A stretch of 64,000 bases of DNA from Echinometra lucunter (taxonomy: Eukaryota; Echinodermata; Echinoidea; Camarodonta; Echinometridae): assembly GCA_029962745.1 (NCBI GenBank), contig CM057170.1, positions 22,741,932 through 22,805,931 of the forward strand, given 5' to 3'. The notes beneath the pieces are model-generated. The model was not told where the DNA came from. It was given only the letters and a program-made list of their open reading frames with translations, and searched no databases. The position numbers were made by a program, and so were the translations under genes. Positions 25,001 to 35,423 of the stretch are shown here, piece after piece. Position 1 is the stretch's first letter. Each line of letters opens with the position of its first letter.

Positions 25001-26511
25001 ATTTGGTTTATTTTTTTCTCCATTGCTATGAAATATATCAGCTCTTGTTTTATCTTCACTTATCTCCATCTTCCTTCCCCTTATCTGAGTATCTCTCTCT
25101 TTATCTTCCTCTTTCTTTCTCTCTCAATCCCTCCATCTGGTCTGTTTCTCTTTCCACCCTCCTATTTCTCTCCAAACTCCCATTTCTCTCCCTAATCATG
25201 CTGTCTCTCCATCTTCCCTCTGTGCTCACATTGGCCCCTTCCTCACACACGTATCTCCTTCTGTATCATTGTCGCCCCCCACCCCGACCTTGTTCCCCAT
25301 CCTCTTTGGGTCTTTCTGTCTGTGATATACAAGTAGCTCTCTTCTATTCTCTGTTTCTCTGTGTCTCTTCACTGTTCCTTTAATATGTGTATGTTTAGTC
25401 CTCTTCCTTTTTACCCCATCTTTATCACTATTTCCTCACTTCCTCAGTTCTCTCTTCCCCTGTTATGTCAATACCATTCCTGTTTGTTCTGCCCTTCTGT
25501 CTCCAAATAAACGTGATAATATCCCTGGTTTTATTGTTGACATGGAATAAAACACCCCCACTTGAACCACGCCCCAGCTATCAACTTCCTAAGCAATTCT
25601 ATAAAAGTGACTTTGACTCTGATCAAAGGTCTCCCTGATCTTCAGTGGACTTGGGGGAGGGGGGGGGGGGCACAACCGGTCTGCGCCCTCCCAAATTAAA
25701 GTATATAACCCCCCTCCCCTATTAAATTTTCATCCCTAAAGGTGATGGTAGAGATGAGTGAAGTGGCAACCGCAAAAGTGATCATCTTTAATGCTTGTCA
25801 GATATACTTTTGAAATAGCACCTCCATCACCTATTTCACATCTCTAGATCTGCCCCTTTCCCTGATGCTATTATTTCTAATTTGCGTAATCTTCTGCACA
25901 TGTTAAATTGGTTATGTTCCCTATTAAGCCTGTCTGGCAGTGCATGGTTTATTTAAGATTTATATTTAGTGAATATTATGATGATATAAAAATGTGTTAA
26001 CCCGTTGACATTTCTGAATTCCCCAATTTCCATAGACTTAATGCAGGGACAACCTTGTTTTCTATAGGCAATTGGTTAACAGGGTTGATCAATTTTCAGT
26101 GATATGTTCCTCCAATCCATTTCATTGCTACTTTTATAGAATTTATAGGAGAAATTTTATTGGTTTTCAAATTTTGACTTGTATTTTTTTTTATATATTT
26201 ACATGAGCAGAGAATATTTAGATACATACTTATAAAAAGTATTTATAATCATAGTAGATCCTATATATTGCCCCCTCTGCATTTTGAATAAGTCTATTTG
26301 AATTAAAGTTATTTGGTATTGGTAAGATTTAATGTTTAACAAATAAATGGTGAATGGTACAGGATAAACAAAAACTTCTATGGATGTATGTACATGTATT
26401 CATATTCAACAAAACTTTTGCTGACCCCTTACTCGTTATTTTTCTTACCCTCCAGGCTTCAGAGCAGGCTCTGGTGCAGGAGCAGCAAACTCTTATCAGT
26501 GGAAAAAGTAA
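21934..26511 (+). CDS. Single-LIM cysteine-rich (CRIP-type) protein, last three coding exons
   Basis: Joined exons 21934-22028, 24852-24906 and 26456-26511 encode EEAKALGKTWHKACLKC.. through a C-terminal SYQWKK and TAA (68 residues visible). The LIM zinc-ligand pattern is exact for the second half: H-x2-C-x2-C-x2-C-x17-C-x2-C. The LGKTWHKACLKC..CNKTL wording and the short Gly/Ala tail (FRAGSGAGAAN) match the CRIP family of small zinc-binding LIM adaptors rather than two-LIM CSRP proteins. The first CxxC pair must lie in an upstream exon ending in phase 1 (G of a Val codon); I could not find it between 13.5 and 21.9 kb, so it is in the N gap, further upstream or missed. Runs toward SEC24 tail to tail. 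Confidence 0.88.
22179..22273 (+). pseudogene. decayed tandem copy of the LIM exon
   Basis: Aligns without gaps to exon 21934-22028: same 95-nt length from acceptor ctcag to the donor position. Keeps HKMCLKCAACNKML and AGNLAD, i.e. H-x2-C-x2-C-x2-C, but in the reading phase of the real exon it has four stops (TAG 22181, TAA 22187, TAA 22196, TGA 22208) and the donor gtaagt has become gaaagt. Downstream intron sequence to about 22420 is also duplicated (both copies have a ..TTGGCTCAGA-like block). Confidence 0.88.
23626..23792 (+). repeat. SINE-like repeat with (ATT)n tail
   Basis: GAATTAATTCCTTGAAATGC, GTGCGCTGTAAAAGGCTGC, GGGTAATAATATCCAAAGTC, GATATGCGCTATACAAGAAA, then (ATT)n. In the intron after LIM exon a. 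The frame across it is the repeat, not a gene. Confidence 0.8.
24508..25440 (+). repeat. pyrimidine-rich intron flanks around LIM exon b
   Basis: CT-rich sequence both before (24510-24810) and after (25030-25440) exon 24852-24906. Long frames through here are low-complexity. Confidence 0.85.
24852..24906 (+). CDS. CRIP-type LIM exon b (last zinc ligands)
   Basis: Acceptor ccccttacag, donor gtaagt; 55 nt. KDNLPYCNPCYQKNFGQS plus one base; CNPC supplies the final ligands. It sits inside a pyrimidine-rich stretch on both sides. Confidence 0.92.
26456..26511 (+). CDS. CRIP-type LIM gene, terminal exon
   Basis: Acceptor accctccag; completes the split Gly codon, then FRAGSGAGAANSYQWKK and TAA at 26509-26511. 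The longer ATG-led frame across this exon reads a different frame and runs through the intron. Confidence 0.9.
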
Positions 26512-26742
26512 ACCCTGTCACCAAGAAGTTTTCATCATCTCTGCAAAGCATCTCTCTCTTATTTAGATAGAAAAAACAACTGCAATTCCAGAAAGATATG
26601 TAGAAAATAATCTAGAGTTTTAAGCATCATAGAACATTTTACAATTGATTAGGTGTTGGAACCTGTGTTACGTTGTAAGCTACCATCAGTTCAGCCAATC
26701 ACATTCTTAGTATGTATACTTCCACAAGAATATAATTAACCC

Positions 26743-26748
26743 AATAAA
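26743..26748 (+). terminator. possible polyadenylation signal of the LIM gene
   Basis: AATAAA 232 nt after the stop. Further copies at about 26884 and 28246 are possible alternatives; the AT-rich, frame-free stretch to 28.3 kb could be a long 3' UTR. Confidence 0.35.
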
Positions 26749-27335
26749 TATGAATGTAAAGTGGTATATCACATATTTTCCACAGACTCTAGCCCGACTT
26801 ATCTCAACCTTAGCATTTAGCGGGTTAACTTTAGTGTCAGCAATTCAATATTCATGCATTTTTGTATGTGTATGAAGGGTATCAAATAAAGTCTCTAATA
26901 TCTGTATACTTAGGGGGATCAACTGTCTAACTAACGCATGTCACAATAATAGGACTAGATACACTTGAACGTTAATCACCATATCAATGTTGGAAAATAA
27001 TATCTGGTGGAGATCTCAATTTTTGCATGGCTACCATTCCTAATGAAGGTTATGTGCATTCATGCCTCTGCATAATGAGTGCATTGCCATTCCATTGTTC
27101 AAATTTTTGATAATAGTGTGCATGTATCAAATATTTGCAGATATCATATGAGTGTCTTCGTATTAGCAGCAAAATTGGAGCAAAGATACAAGGGCATTAG
27201 ATCGTTGTTCAGTAGTTGTATATTATTGAATAGAATAGTGGCCTTTAGGTTGTTACATGTATGTGTAAAGCAAATGCACAAAGGAATGAAGATTTGAAAA
27301 GTAAAGGAAGGCCATTATGTAGCAGTTAGAATAAA

Positions 27336-27407
27336 TTGTCTGTTTGGAGCCAGAAGGGCATTAACATGTTATACAGACTTAGCACCCTTCTGGCTCCAAA
27401 CAGACAA
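27336..27407 (+). repeat. perfect 23-bp hairpin
   Basis: TTGTCTGTTTGGAGCCAGAA..GGG pairs exactly with CCC..TTCTGGCTCCAAACAGACAA across a 26-nt loop. A related half-arm (CCCTTCTGGCTCTGAACA) sits at 13733-13750, so this is probably a dispersed sequence. Confidence 0.85.
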
Positions 27408-28499
27408 AATCACAGTTGTGACCTATATCATACAGGCTTCCAAAGATTTTTTTCAGATTTATTGCTGTGAATTGAATTTATTATTGGTAACTAATATTTA
27501 AGTGAAAGAATATGGCCTTTTATCAGTAATTGTTCACGCTTCACATAATTCTAAAATATATTTCTGAAGGCTTTAAGTCTTTATCAATTTTGTACAACTC
27601 ATTGAAAGAATTTTTTTGTTCTTTTTACAGTTTATCACAATTTATTGTATATTGATATGTAAAAGAATTTTTCTATTTTTAGATATAAATTGTATAGAAC
27701 TATCAATGCAATTTTCTTGAAAATTTTTATCCATTTATTACTTTACATAGAATAAAAGAACAAAAGAGGACCTACTCATTTCACTTTTTTGTATGATTTC
27801 ACAATTTTTCGATTGCATTTTTTTTACATTCTGTAAGATTTGAATCAATTCCAATATGCATCTTGTGACCAAATGAAATGGGAAGTTTCTACATTCCTAC
27901 TAACAGTATGGGAATTATTTTGAGCACCAATTTGGTACCTGATATGCTACATATTTTCATACATTAACAGTAATATTTGAAACAGTAATTTTGGCTTGTA
28001 ATGTGTTGGAAAGACAAAGACTAATATGAGATGATGTTTTCGTAGTGTGATGGTTTTTAGTAAAAATTATGATATTGTTTTTTAATATTTAGTGTGGATA
28101 GATCAATTAATCTTGATTGATATGAATATTTTATTATATTTATGTATGCATGCAAAGCATGTTTATACAGCTAGTCAAAGATGTAGTGCAAAGAAAAATA
28201 GAATATGTATATAATTGTGAGGGTATAATTTATGGGAATTTAGGGAAATAAAATGTAAAATCATTTTATAAGAACAAAAATGCCTCTGCTTGCAGACATG
28301 CAGTAATAAGTATCTATGACAGTAATTTCAAGTAGAAACCTTGCCATGTGAGTGTAATATTGTAGATCATAAATCATGCATTTGTGAACAGTGTTCGTTT
28401 TCGTATTGGCGTAATACTGGAAAGATATTCATAATGGTTCATAACATGATGTTTCAGCCTATTTGAAAGTACAAAAATAGATTCATATATGCAATATGC

Positions 28500-28620
28500 T
28501 TTAAGCCTCTTTCACAATTGGTTGTGCGACTGTTTGCAACCGTTTGCGATTGTGTGCAACATATCATGTTACCAAATGGTCGCAAACGATCACACGACCA
28601 ATTGTGAAAGGGACTTTAAA
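28500..28620. mobile_element. foldback element, about 120 bp
   Basis: TTTAAGCCTCTTTCACAATT..GG pairs with CCAATTGTGAAAGGGACTTT..AAA; inner arms around GCGACTGTTTGC and GCAAACGATCACACG also pair. Confidence 0.8.
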
Positions 28621-29436
28621 GATGTCACCAAGTTAGATATGCACCAGGCAAGGCCTAACTTGCCTTGTCATGAATAGAGCTGATTTGAAGCTTCTTGTTG
28701 CATGGGGTTTTACATGAAGTGAAGAGTATGAGTGGAAAAAACCCTGATAAAGGCAAACTTTTACTTTTTAAAAGTAACACCACTGTTGTATGAACCCCAA
28801 ATGCCTTCCATTTGGTGCCTCACTGATTATCTGTCAAGGAAAACATTTGAAATTATGATCTAAATTATCATACAAATATATTCTTATTATTTTCTTTACA
28901 TTTTAGCAACAGCAATTGCAATATCTTAAATTTACAAATAGGGATATATCATTGTTTTAAAATCAAACTCTAAACATGTAGATCAGCAATACTGATTTGA
29001 TATTAATGAAATAGCAATATACTGATTGTTTTTTGTTTTTTTAAAATCAGTTTCATATCATATGCAACTCTCTTTATTAGCCTGTTATTCGCATGAGTTT
29101 AGAAATGGCTGTATTTGAAACCACAATTCCATCCTGGATGATTATCGAAACATTATTTCATAGTTTTGTATTGAGCAGTTGTAGAGACATACTCTTGTCA
29201 GCTCTGTAATTTCATCTCATTATCTACCGGTATGAAAATACTAGTATCATATTGCAAGGTGTTGATACACCATATAATACTAGTAGTTGGTGGTTCTAGA
29301 ATGTGTACATATGAATCATTGTGCATGAGAGAGGTATGGGAGAATGACATTTACAATTTAATCATTATGAATATTTGAACAAATCTCAAATATTTGGTGC
29401 CTCATGCATACATTGCATTAATCAAATCAATGGCTT

Positions 29437-29606
29437 CCATCAAGGACACTGGAACATTGCAGTCTTGTAGCTAGGCAGCCGAATACACTGCTTAAAGCAT
29501 TCGAGGAATTCATTCCTACCAGGGCTTTCCTACAAGGTGCCCATATACTACAAATGGGTAGAGAGTGGCAAATGTAGATTAGTGTCTTGCCAAATGTTAA
29601 AGACGC
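29437..29606. repeat. SINE-like repeat fragment
   Basis: Contains AAGCATTCGAGGAATTCATT, CTACCAGGGCTTTCC and GGGTAGAGAGTGGCAAATGT then AGATT..TCTTGCCAAA, matching parts of the 10.4 and 14.3 kb copies. Confidence 0.55.
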
Positions 29607-29932
29607 CCAGTCGTGGGCTTTCATGGGGAATTTGACACCATGGGTGCTTACCCAGTAACAGGTTTTGTCCATCACTATTAGTTTTATGACCAACAGACAT
29701 TATGTAATGCTCTGTATATTCCACCCTTTGCCCCATATGGCAAAGTCATTGTCTCACTTTCCCTGGCCCGAGAATGCCCAAAGCAGGCTGAAGAATGTTC
29801 ATGGTGTGACAGCTTGTTTTGCTGTGCTCCAGAAATGTAGCTCTATTACAGGTATTTCCAGTGCTTTTCACAAAGTCTGGTGTCAGCAAATTATGATCCA
29901 CTCCCCATGAAAGCCCACGACTGAATGTCTTT
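29600..29932. mobile_element. foldback element with TTAA ends
   Basis: TTAAAGACGCCCAGTCGTGG.. GCTTTCATGGGGA at the left (from 29598) and TCCCCATGAAAGCCCACGAC..TG..TGTCTTTAA at the right: about 30-nt terminal inverted repeats bordered by TTAA. About 330 bp, no coding capacity. TTAA targets are typical of piggyBac, but the termini do not begin CCC, so superfamily is open. Confidence 0.75.
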
Positions 29933-30489
29933 AACCTACAACATTCCTATTTGTGAAAAGAGACAATACAACACAATTTAACATATCACTTTAGGGGAAA
30001 AAATGCTTTCATACATGGTAATATGAATCGGATGTCATTATGCACAAGTTCTGAGGATGGGTTGTCTTCTTCAAGGACTGCTGCAATTAAGTCCTACAAA
30101 TATGAAACATTGAGAGCATTCTGACACAAGTGGTTTATATCATCATTTGCATGTTGTTTAGAAGTGGCAGTCTCCGTATGTCATGTAACTCAAGAAGCAC
30201 TGTGATTGCAAAACTCTTCATGTATTTATAGCAAATTGCCAAGCATTTTAGGGTGCAGTAATCTTTCATAGTGAAATTGAAAGAATGTTGTTGCCTTGTA
30301 ACGGTCTGTTTTTATCAAACATAAGAGGTTTCTTTTTGTAATATTCTTCATTTGTATCATGTACTGAAATGGTATAAGTGATTGTAATCGAGATATGTAT
30401 CCACTGCATTATCATATCTACATGTAGATTAGCAAAATAGGTCTATCTTGTGATTTGTTAACATGGCTTTTTGTCTGAGCAAGTCATTG

Positions 30490-30653
30490 AGAGAGATAGA
30501 GAGTGAGAGAGAGAGAGAGAGAGAAACAGACACACCGACAGACCGACAGAGACAGTGACAGAGAGATAAACAGATAGGGGGGGAAAGTGTTAGAGAGAAA
30601 TCCATTAAGAAAAAGAGAGAGTGGGAAAGAGAGAGAGAGTGGGAAAGAGAGAG

Positions 30654-30686
<33 letters not shown>

Positions 30687-30690
30687 AGTG
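30490..30690. repeat. (GA)n-rich purine tract
   Basis: Interrupted GAGAGA blocks; the Ser/Leu-rich minus-strand frames are artefacts. Confidence 0.95.
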
Positions 30691-30839
30691 AAAGCCAGAC
30701 ATACATGTGGAACAAAAAATTTTGAGAATGAGACAAAAGAATTAAAGCAGACAAACATGGACAAACAGAAAGAAAAGTGAGGGGGGGGGATGGTGGGCTG
30801 GAAGAAAATGCATACAATAACTAGATAGGTAGCTCACTT

Positions 30840-33000
30840 AACTAATCAGAGTTGCACAAAAATACGTCTCAAGCACAAACAATACAAATGGAAATATACA
30901 TTTCACGTTCCAGATTTGTAGTTTCGTTCTGCAACACCTTGCTAATGCAGGTGATATTACATGGAGGCTGCTAAATTCAAGGAAAATACACAATATCCAC
31001 TCAGAACACTAAGTTAAAACCCACCGACACAAAACCTCTGTTTGTATTTGAAATACCAGCAATTTATTCTTTATACATATGGTTGGTACATGTAATCGAT
31101 ATCATTCAAATAATTCTTCTAGTCTACGAAATAACATTGATATTGTGCTACCATTTCAATTAAACCATGAATTCTGTTATGCTTGGTAGTGATTTTGTAG
31201 TGCACAAAGCAAAGTTTGAATAATAAAAAATAATCGTCTATATAAGTATTCCACGTACATACCTTTCAATACACTTCTTTCTGTTTTTACAATATTTCTA
31301 TTTATGAACATAAACAGTTTCAAAGAAAAAGTCTAATATAGCTTTTTACACAAAGACAATGCAATAACACATCGTCCTGCTATCACGGCATAAAGGCATC
31401 TGCTTCTCACGGTAGTTAAATCCTGATCATAACTAATACACCATTATTCTATAAGTGATGATTTCTAGTATTGACGGCATTATCAAAAAGGGACCTTCTA
31501 GTTGTAGACTAGAAAAAACATCATCAGAAAAATTAAAGATGAGTTTAAATTACTGTTCCAACCTGATGGCATGAAGATTAAATAATGACACATCATAAGC
31601 TTTTAGCAATACGCTCACAGACGGTTACCTTAAGATATTCCCCTATGCCACTTACACATACTACAGCATATCGAAACAATGCCAATCAAGAAATAAACAC
31701 GTTGCTTACACGCATAACAATGGGATGAAACATACATAGCATTAAAAATCTCAATGCTACAGTGATTAACTGTCAGAATGGCAAAAAAACAAGTACCGTA
31801 GTTTTGCTCCTCGAGAAAAATGAATTTCAGAAGCATAAAAATTAACAGTAAATTGTAAAGGTATGGAAAGTAATCAAGTAGAAAAATAATACAAATCAAA
31901 AGAAAACCTAGGAAAAAAAATCAACTCTGATAAAACAGAATTTATAGTACCATACAATATTATTTCATGGATCCTCATTTTGAATATCAGCCAGAAATTC
32001 AACGTTGACTCACATATATTCAAGCATACATAAACATCAGATTGTAGTCATAAGAGCTGAAAGTTAGACGTGCATCATGTATAGTTCAAGAAAGGTCACT
32101 CATGCATAAACAGAAAGCTACCACATGATAGCAAGAGATATGGCAAATTGGAAACACTCTCTTTTTTTTGGGGGGGGGGTGAGACTTATCATACCAAATA
32201 TGATTAAAAAAATATATGTAGAATGGTTTTTATAGTCGTTATTTTTGTCTAAAACACAAATTACATTACTATATGCACTCCAAAAGTGGTTTGGCACTAC
32301 TATTACCTCATCGGTTGTGTCCACACACATTATCAGCTGCTGCAACCTGATGTGTATGACAAGGAACAGATTGTGCCATGTGCCCTCTCTAACCAAACAA
32401 AGCATGAGGAACAATTTGAACTTGTTAACTACTGAATCATTAAATTCCTGTAGAATTTATACAGGGACCATCCAGCTCCTGTACGCAATGGCTTAATAAG
32501 AGTCATGCTTTCATGAGGGCGGCAGAAGGAAAGAACAATTCTATCAATTTGCCCTGATAATCGTACAGAGTTCTAACATTTCAGCATAGAGAAGGAAATG
32601 AGAGTTTCCGCTTCATACAGCTGTTTATTTTTACTGCATTTTCAAGGCAGAAATATTTGATCAAAACCATTAACTCGCCTTCTACCAACACCTTCAAGAA
32701 GGCCATCGACAGAACCTTCTAAATCAACCCGCACCCTCTCTCAACTGATGCGTTTATGCCCAGAAGGGCCCTGCATCGTATACGTCCAAATCCAGACCTG
32801 AATTACATTGGAGAAGTCTTTTTATTCTCATTTCATCGCACTTGGCAGTCTAACGAGTAATTTAGATCAATTAAAAAAAAAAAAAATCTCAACATCCTCA
32901 AACTGTATAATTGACAGACCCTACATCCACATTAGTTTACACAAGAGGTACTTCATGCCACAAGCACAGCAATTATGAACCATTTATTAACTGAAGATAC
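30840..33000. other. non-coding AT-rich interval
   Basis: No recognisable gene or RNA. TTTATT (AATAAA on the minus strand) at about 32623 and 32983 could serve a very long SEC24 3' UTR, but nothing ties them to it. Confidence 0.4.
32410..32500 (+). repeat. dispersed repeat shared with 46305-46405
   Basis: TTAACTACTGAATCATTAAA..TTCCTGTAGAATTTATACAG..GGACCATCCAG. Its partner in the SEC24 intron reads TTGACTACTGAGCTCTCTAG..TTCCCGTAGACTCTCTACAG..GGACAATT. Conceptual translations are similar (LTTE..S..R.STGTI-like), so it may be a decayed coding fragment of a mobile element. Confidence 0.55.
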
Positions 33001-33166
33001 TTGTGATTATATGAATTGATGATCTTCTACGGTATTTATGACACCAGAGTGGAAAGGATCGTATTATCAGAAACTTATTGTCCAGAAGTGATAAAAGGTT
33101 TTGCATCATCATAAATTACCTTCAGCGGTAATTAATCTCAAGTTCTTGAATGCTCATAGCTGAACT

Positions 33167-33477
33167 GGGGGGGGGGGGGGTGTTTCACAAAGACTAAGAT
33201 TGACTCAAATTATGGCAGGCCATTCATGCCACTGTTTTCTTTCACCATCGGTCTCTCAAGGGATGCACAAATAATTGTCACAAATTTGAAGAATTTACAT
33301 TTTTTGTTTTCTGCATCAATGAACTATAAAAATTGTGAATTTTGCGGATTTTGTGACCATGATTTGCAAATCCTTTGAGAGATCCATGGTGGAAGAAAAC
33401 AGTGGCATGAATGGCCAGCCATAGTGAAGTGTGATTTTAGTCAATCTTAGTCTTTGTGAAACACCCCCCCCCCCCCA
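33167..33477. mobile_element. foldback element, GTTTCAYAAA family, poly-G ends
   Basis: TGTTTCACAAAGACTAAGAT.. after a G14 run pairs with ..ATCTTAGTCTTTGTGAAACA before a C run. Inner arms also pair (GGCCATTCATGCCACTGTTT against AAACAGTGGCATGAATGGCC). About 310 bp. Confidence 0.88.
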
Positions 33478-35020
33478 ACTGCTCAACTCCATTCATTCTG
33501 GAAAATGTAAGGGGGAAAGAAAATGAGCCGAAAACTGTTTACAAGGAAAGTAAAGCGAACTTAAGGTAAAGAGAGCTTGTAAAGCTTGTTAAGTATTATA
33601 AAACTACATGAGTGTTTATCAAAAAGATGAAGGATACTGGACTGGTTATGCTGTGGCAGGAATAACTATTATAACTATATCTATATGCCTTTTCTGTTTT
33701 GTTTTGCATTATAATAAGGTACAAAGAAGTAGTTCTAAAACTAGAGCAGTTTCATATCCCTGGGTAGTAAAAAAAATATAATGCAATTTCGGGGAAAGCT
33801 ATGTGGAGAGTGGAAGGTTTCATGATCAAAAGTATGTCAGGACTAGAAATACATTTGTCATATCTTTCCCTTCAGATCCCTAATAGTTTTTCAAAACCAT
33901 TAAGAATTGTCTTTCAAAATGTGTAAAGTGCTTCATAGAATGGACATAATCTTGAAGAGAAGGCAGAGAACACTTGCTGAATCTTATCTGACTTTTCACA
34001 GAGGTGGAACATTTCACTAATGGAACATTCCACTAATGACAAAGTCATTAGTACAGAAGTCTGTACCAATAGGATGTGCCCAATGTGTGCACCATCTCCA
34101 ATTCCTTGTACCATAACATGGCTTCACTTATCCTAGACCAGCTGCAGCAAAGGATACTGAATTAAGAACATTTACTAACACTAATGCAAGAATTAATACA
34201 TTTTACCTTCCCTACTTGAACAACAAGACAAAAACCAAAGAGAAACCATTTGTAACACTTTGGGTAACAATCTACATGTATATGTAACTCTAGCTCTAAT
34301 AAAAGCCAGGTCAAATAATAAACTGAGCAGAACAAGTTTGTTATATCTTATAAGATGTACATCATCTCTTTCTGTCGCCAGTGAAGATTATCACATCTTG
34401 AGAAAGTACACATGACTGAAAACAGACAAGTAAAGAACATGCAGCTTCGTGACTGCAAATAAGAACATCTAGCTCCTCCAGAGGCTATAATACTCTGTAG
34501 ATAATTTGGCAGTCCACTTAACTTCAGGGTCAAAACAAATGTTCTACATGCACTTTGGTGCAACTGATCTACTATTCATTTTTTTTTTCACACAAATCCA
34601 TTAGCTGCAGTGTGAGCCAACTTTGCCATCTAAATTTTCAAAGGTCATATACCTCTGCATTTCTCTTTCTGCAACTATACTGCAGTTTCACAAACCATCA
34701 TATATGCAAGACACTGTAGCTGGAAAGTTAGTGTATACATTGATTTGTAAAACCACACAGAAATTTCTACAACTGTCAATTTGTGAGTCTTTTGTGTTGC
34801 CCAAACTATAGACCTGCCACTCCAGGAGCAATATGGGACTCATCATGCCAAAATTTAAAACGCAATCTTTTTCCTCTTCGATTATAAACATAAATAGTTT
34901 GGTCTGAGCCTCTAGCCCAGGACTTGGACCGTCATATGTGGACTCATGACTGTGACCTAACAATGCTCAGAGCAAGACCCTGTTCCTTGTCACGGTTGGC
35001 TTATCATTTAGTCCTCGAAT

Positions 35021-35190
35021 CCAAGTCCAAGTCCAAGTCCAAGTCCATGACCAAGTCCAAGATAGAGGCTTCCAAATAGACAAGTGCAACTTGGAATCTC
35101 TCCAAACAAACAACTGTGGCTCCAGATCTCACATACAGGACCTAGAAGAGGCTAATGGTCACTTCAAGACCAAGTCCAAGATAGGCACTC
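35021..35190 (-). repeat. CCAAGT microsatellite and local duplication in SEC24 3' flank
   Basis: (CCAAGT)n at 35021-35046, then GACCAAGTCCAAGATAG occurs at about 35049 and 35168. Probably in the 3' UTR of SEC24; no convincing polyadenylation signal was found close to the stop. Confidence 0.7.
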
Positions 35191-35282
35191 CCCAACAGAA
35201 GATGGCGACTCCGTATCTCACAGCCTAGGTCTAGTCTACATTACTGTTCATACAAGAATATCGCTTTAGGACTTCACTAGTC

Positions 35283-35423
35283 TCAGTTGAGGATACTGCG
35301 GATCTCTCTGTGCATGTGGACCAAGAAGTCTACATAGGATGCCGAGGCGTTTGAACCCTTGTCCTCCATCAGGAAATGCTTGAACCAAGGCTCCAGGGTA
35401 TCCCTCTGTCTCACCAACGTCAA
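35283..35423 (-). CDS. SEC24C: SEC24 terminal coding exon 18
   Basis: Residues 1103-1148 and [23 protein letters not shown].., [18 protein letters not shown]. Acceptor cctccag. The in-frame ATG-led reading that overlaps here in another frame is a shadow. Confidence 0.97.
   Translation of the reverse strand: MTLVRQRDTLEPWFKHFLMEDKGSNASASYVDFLVHMHREIRSILN

Noticed and set aside
24438..25383. 161- and 182-codon plus-strand frames around LIM exon b
   Set aside because: They read the exon in wrong frames and run through CT-rich intron.
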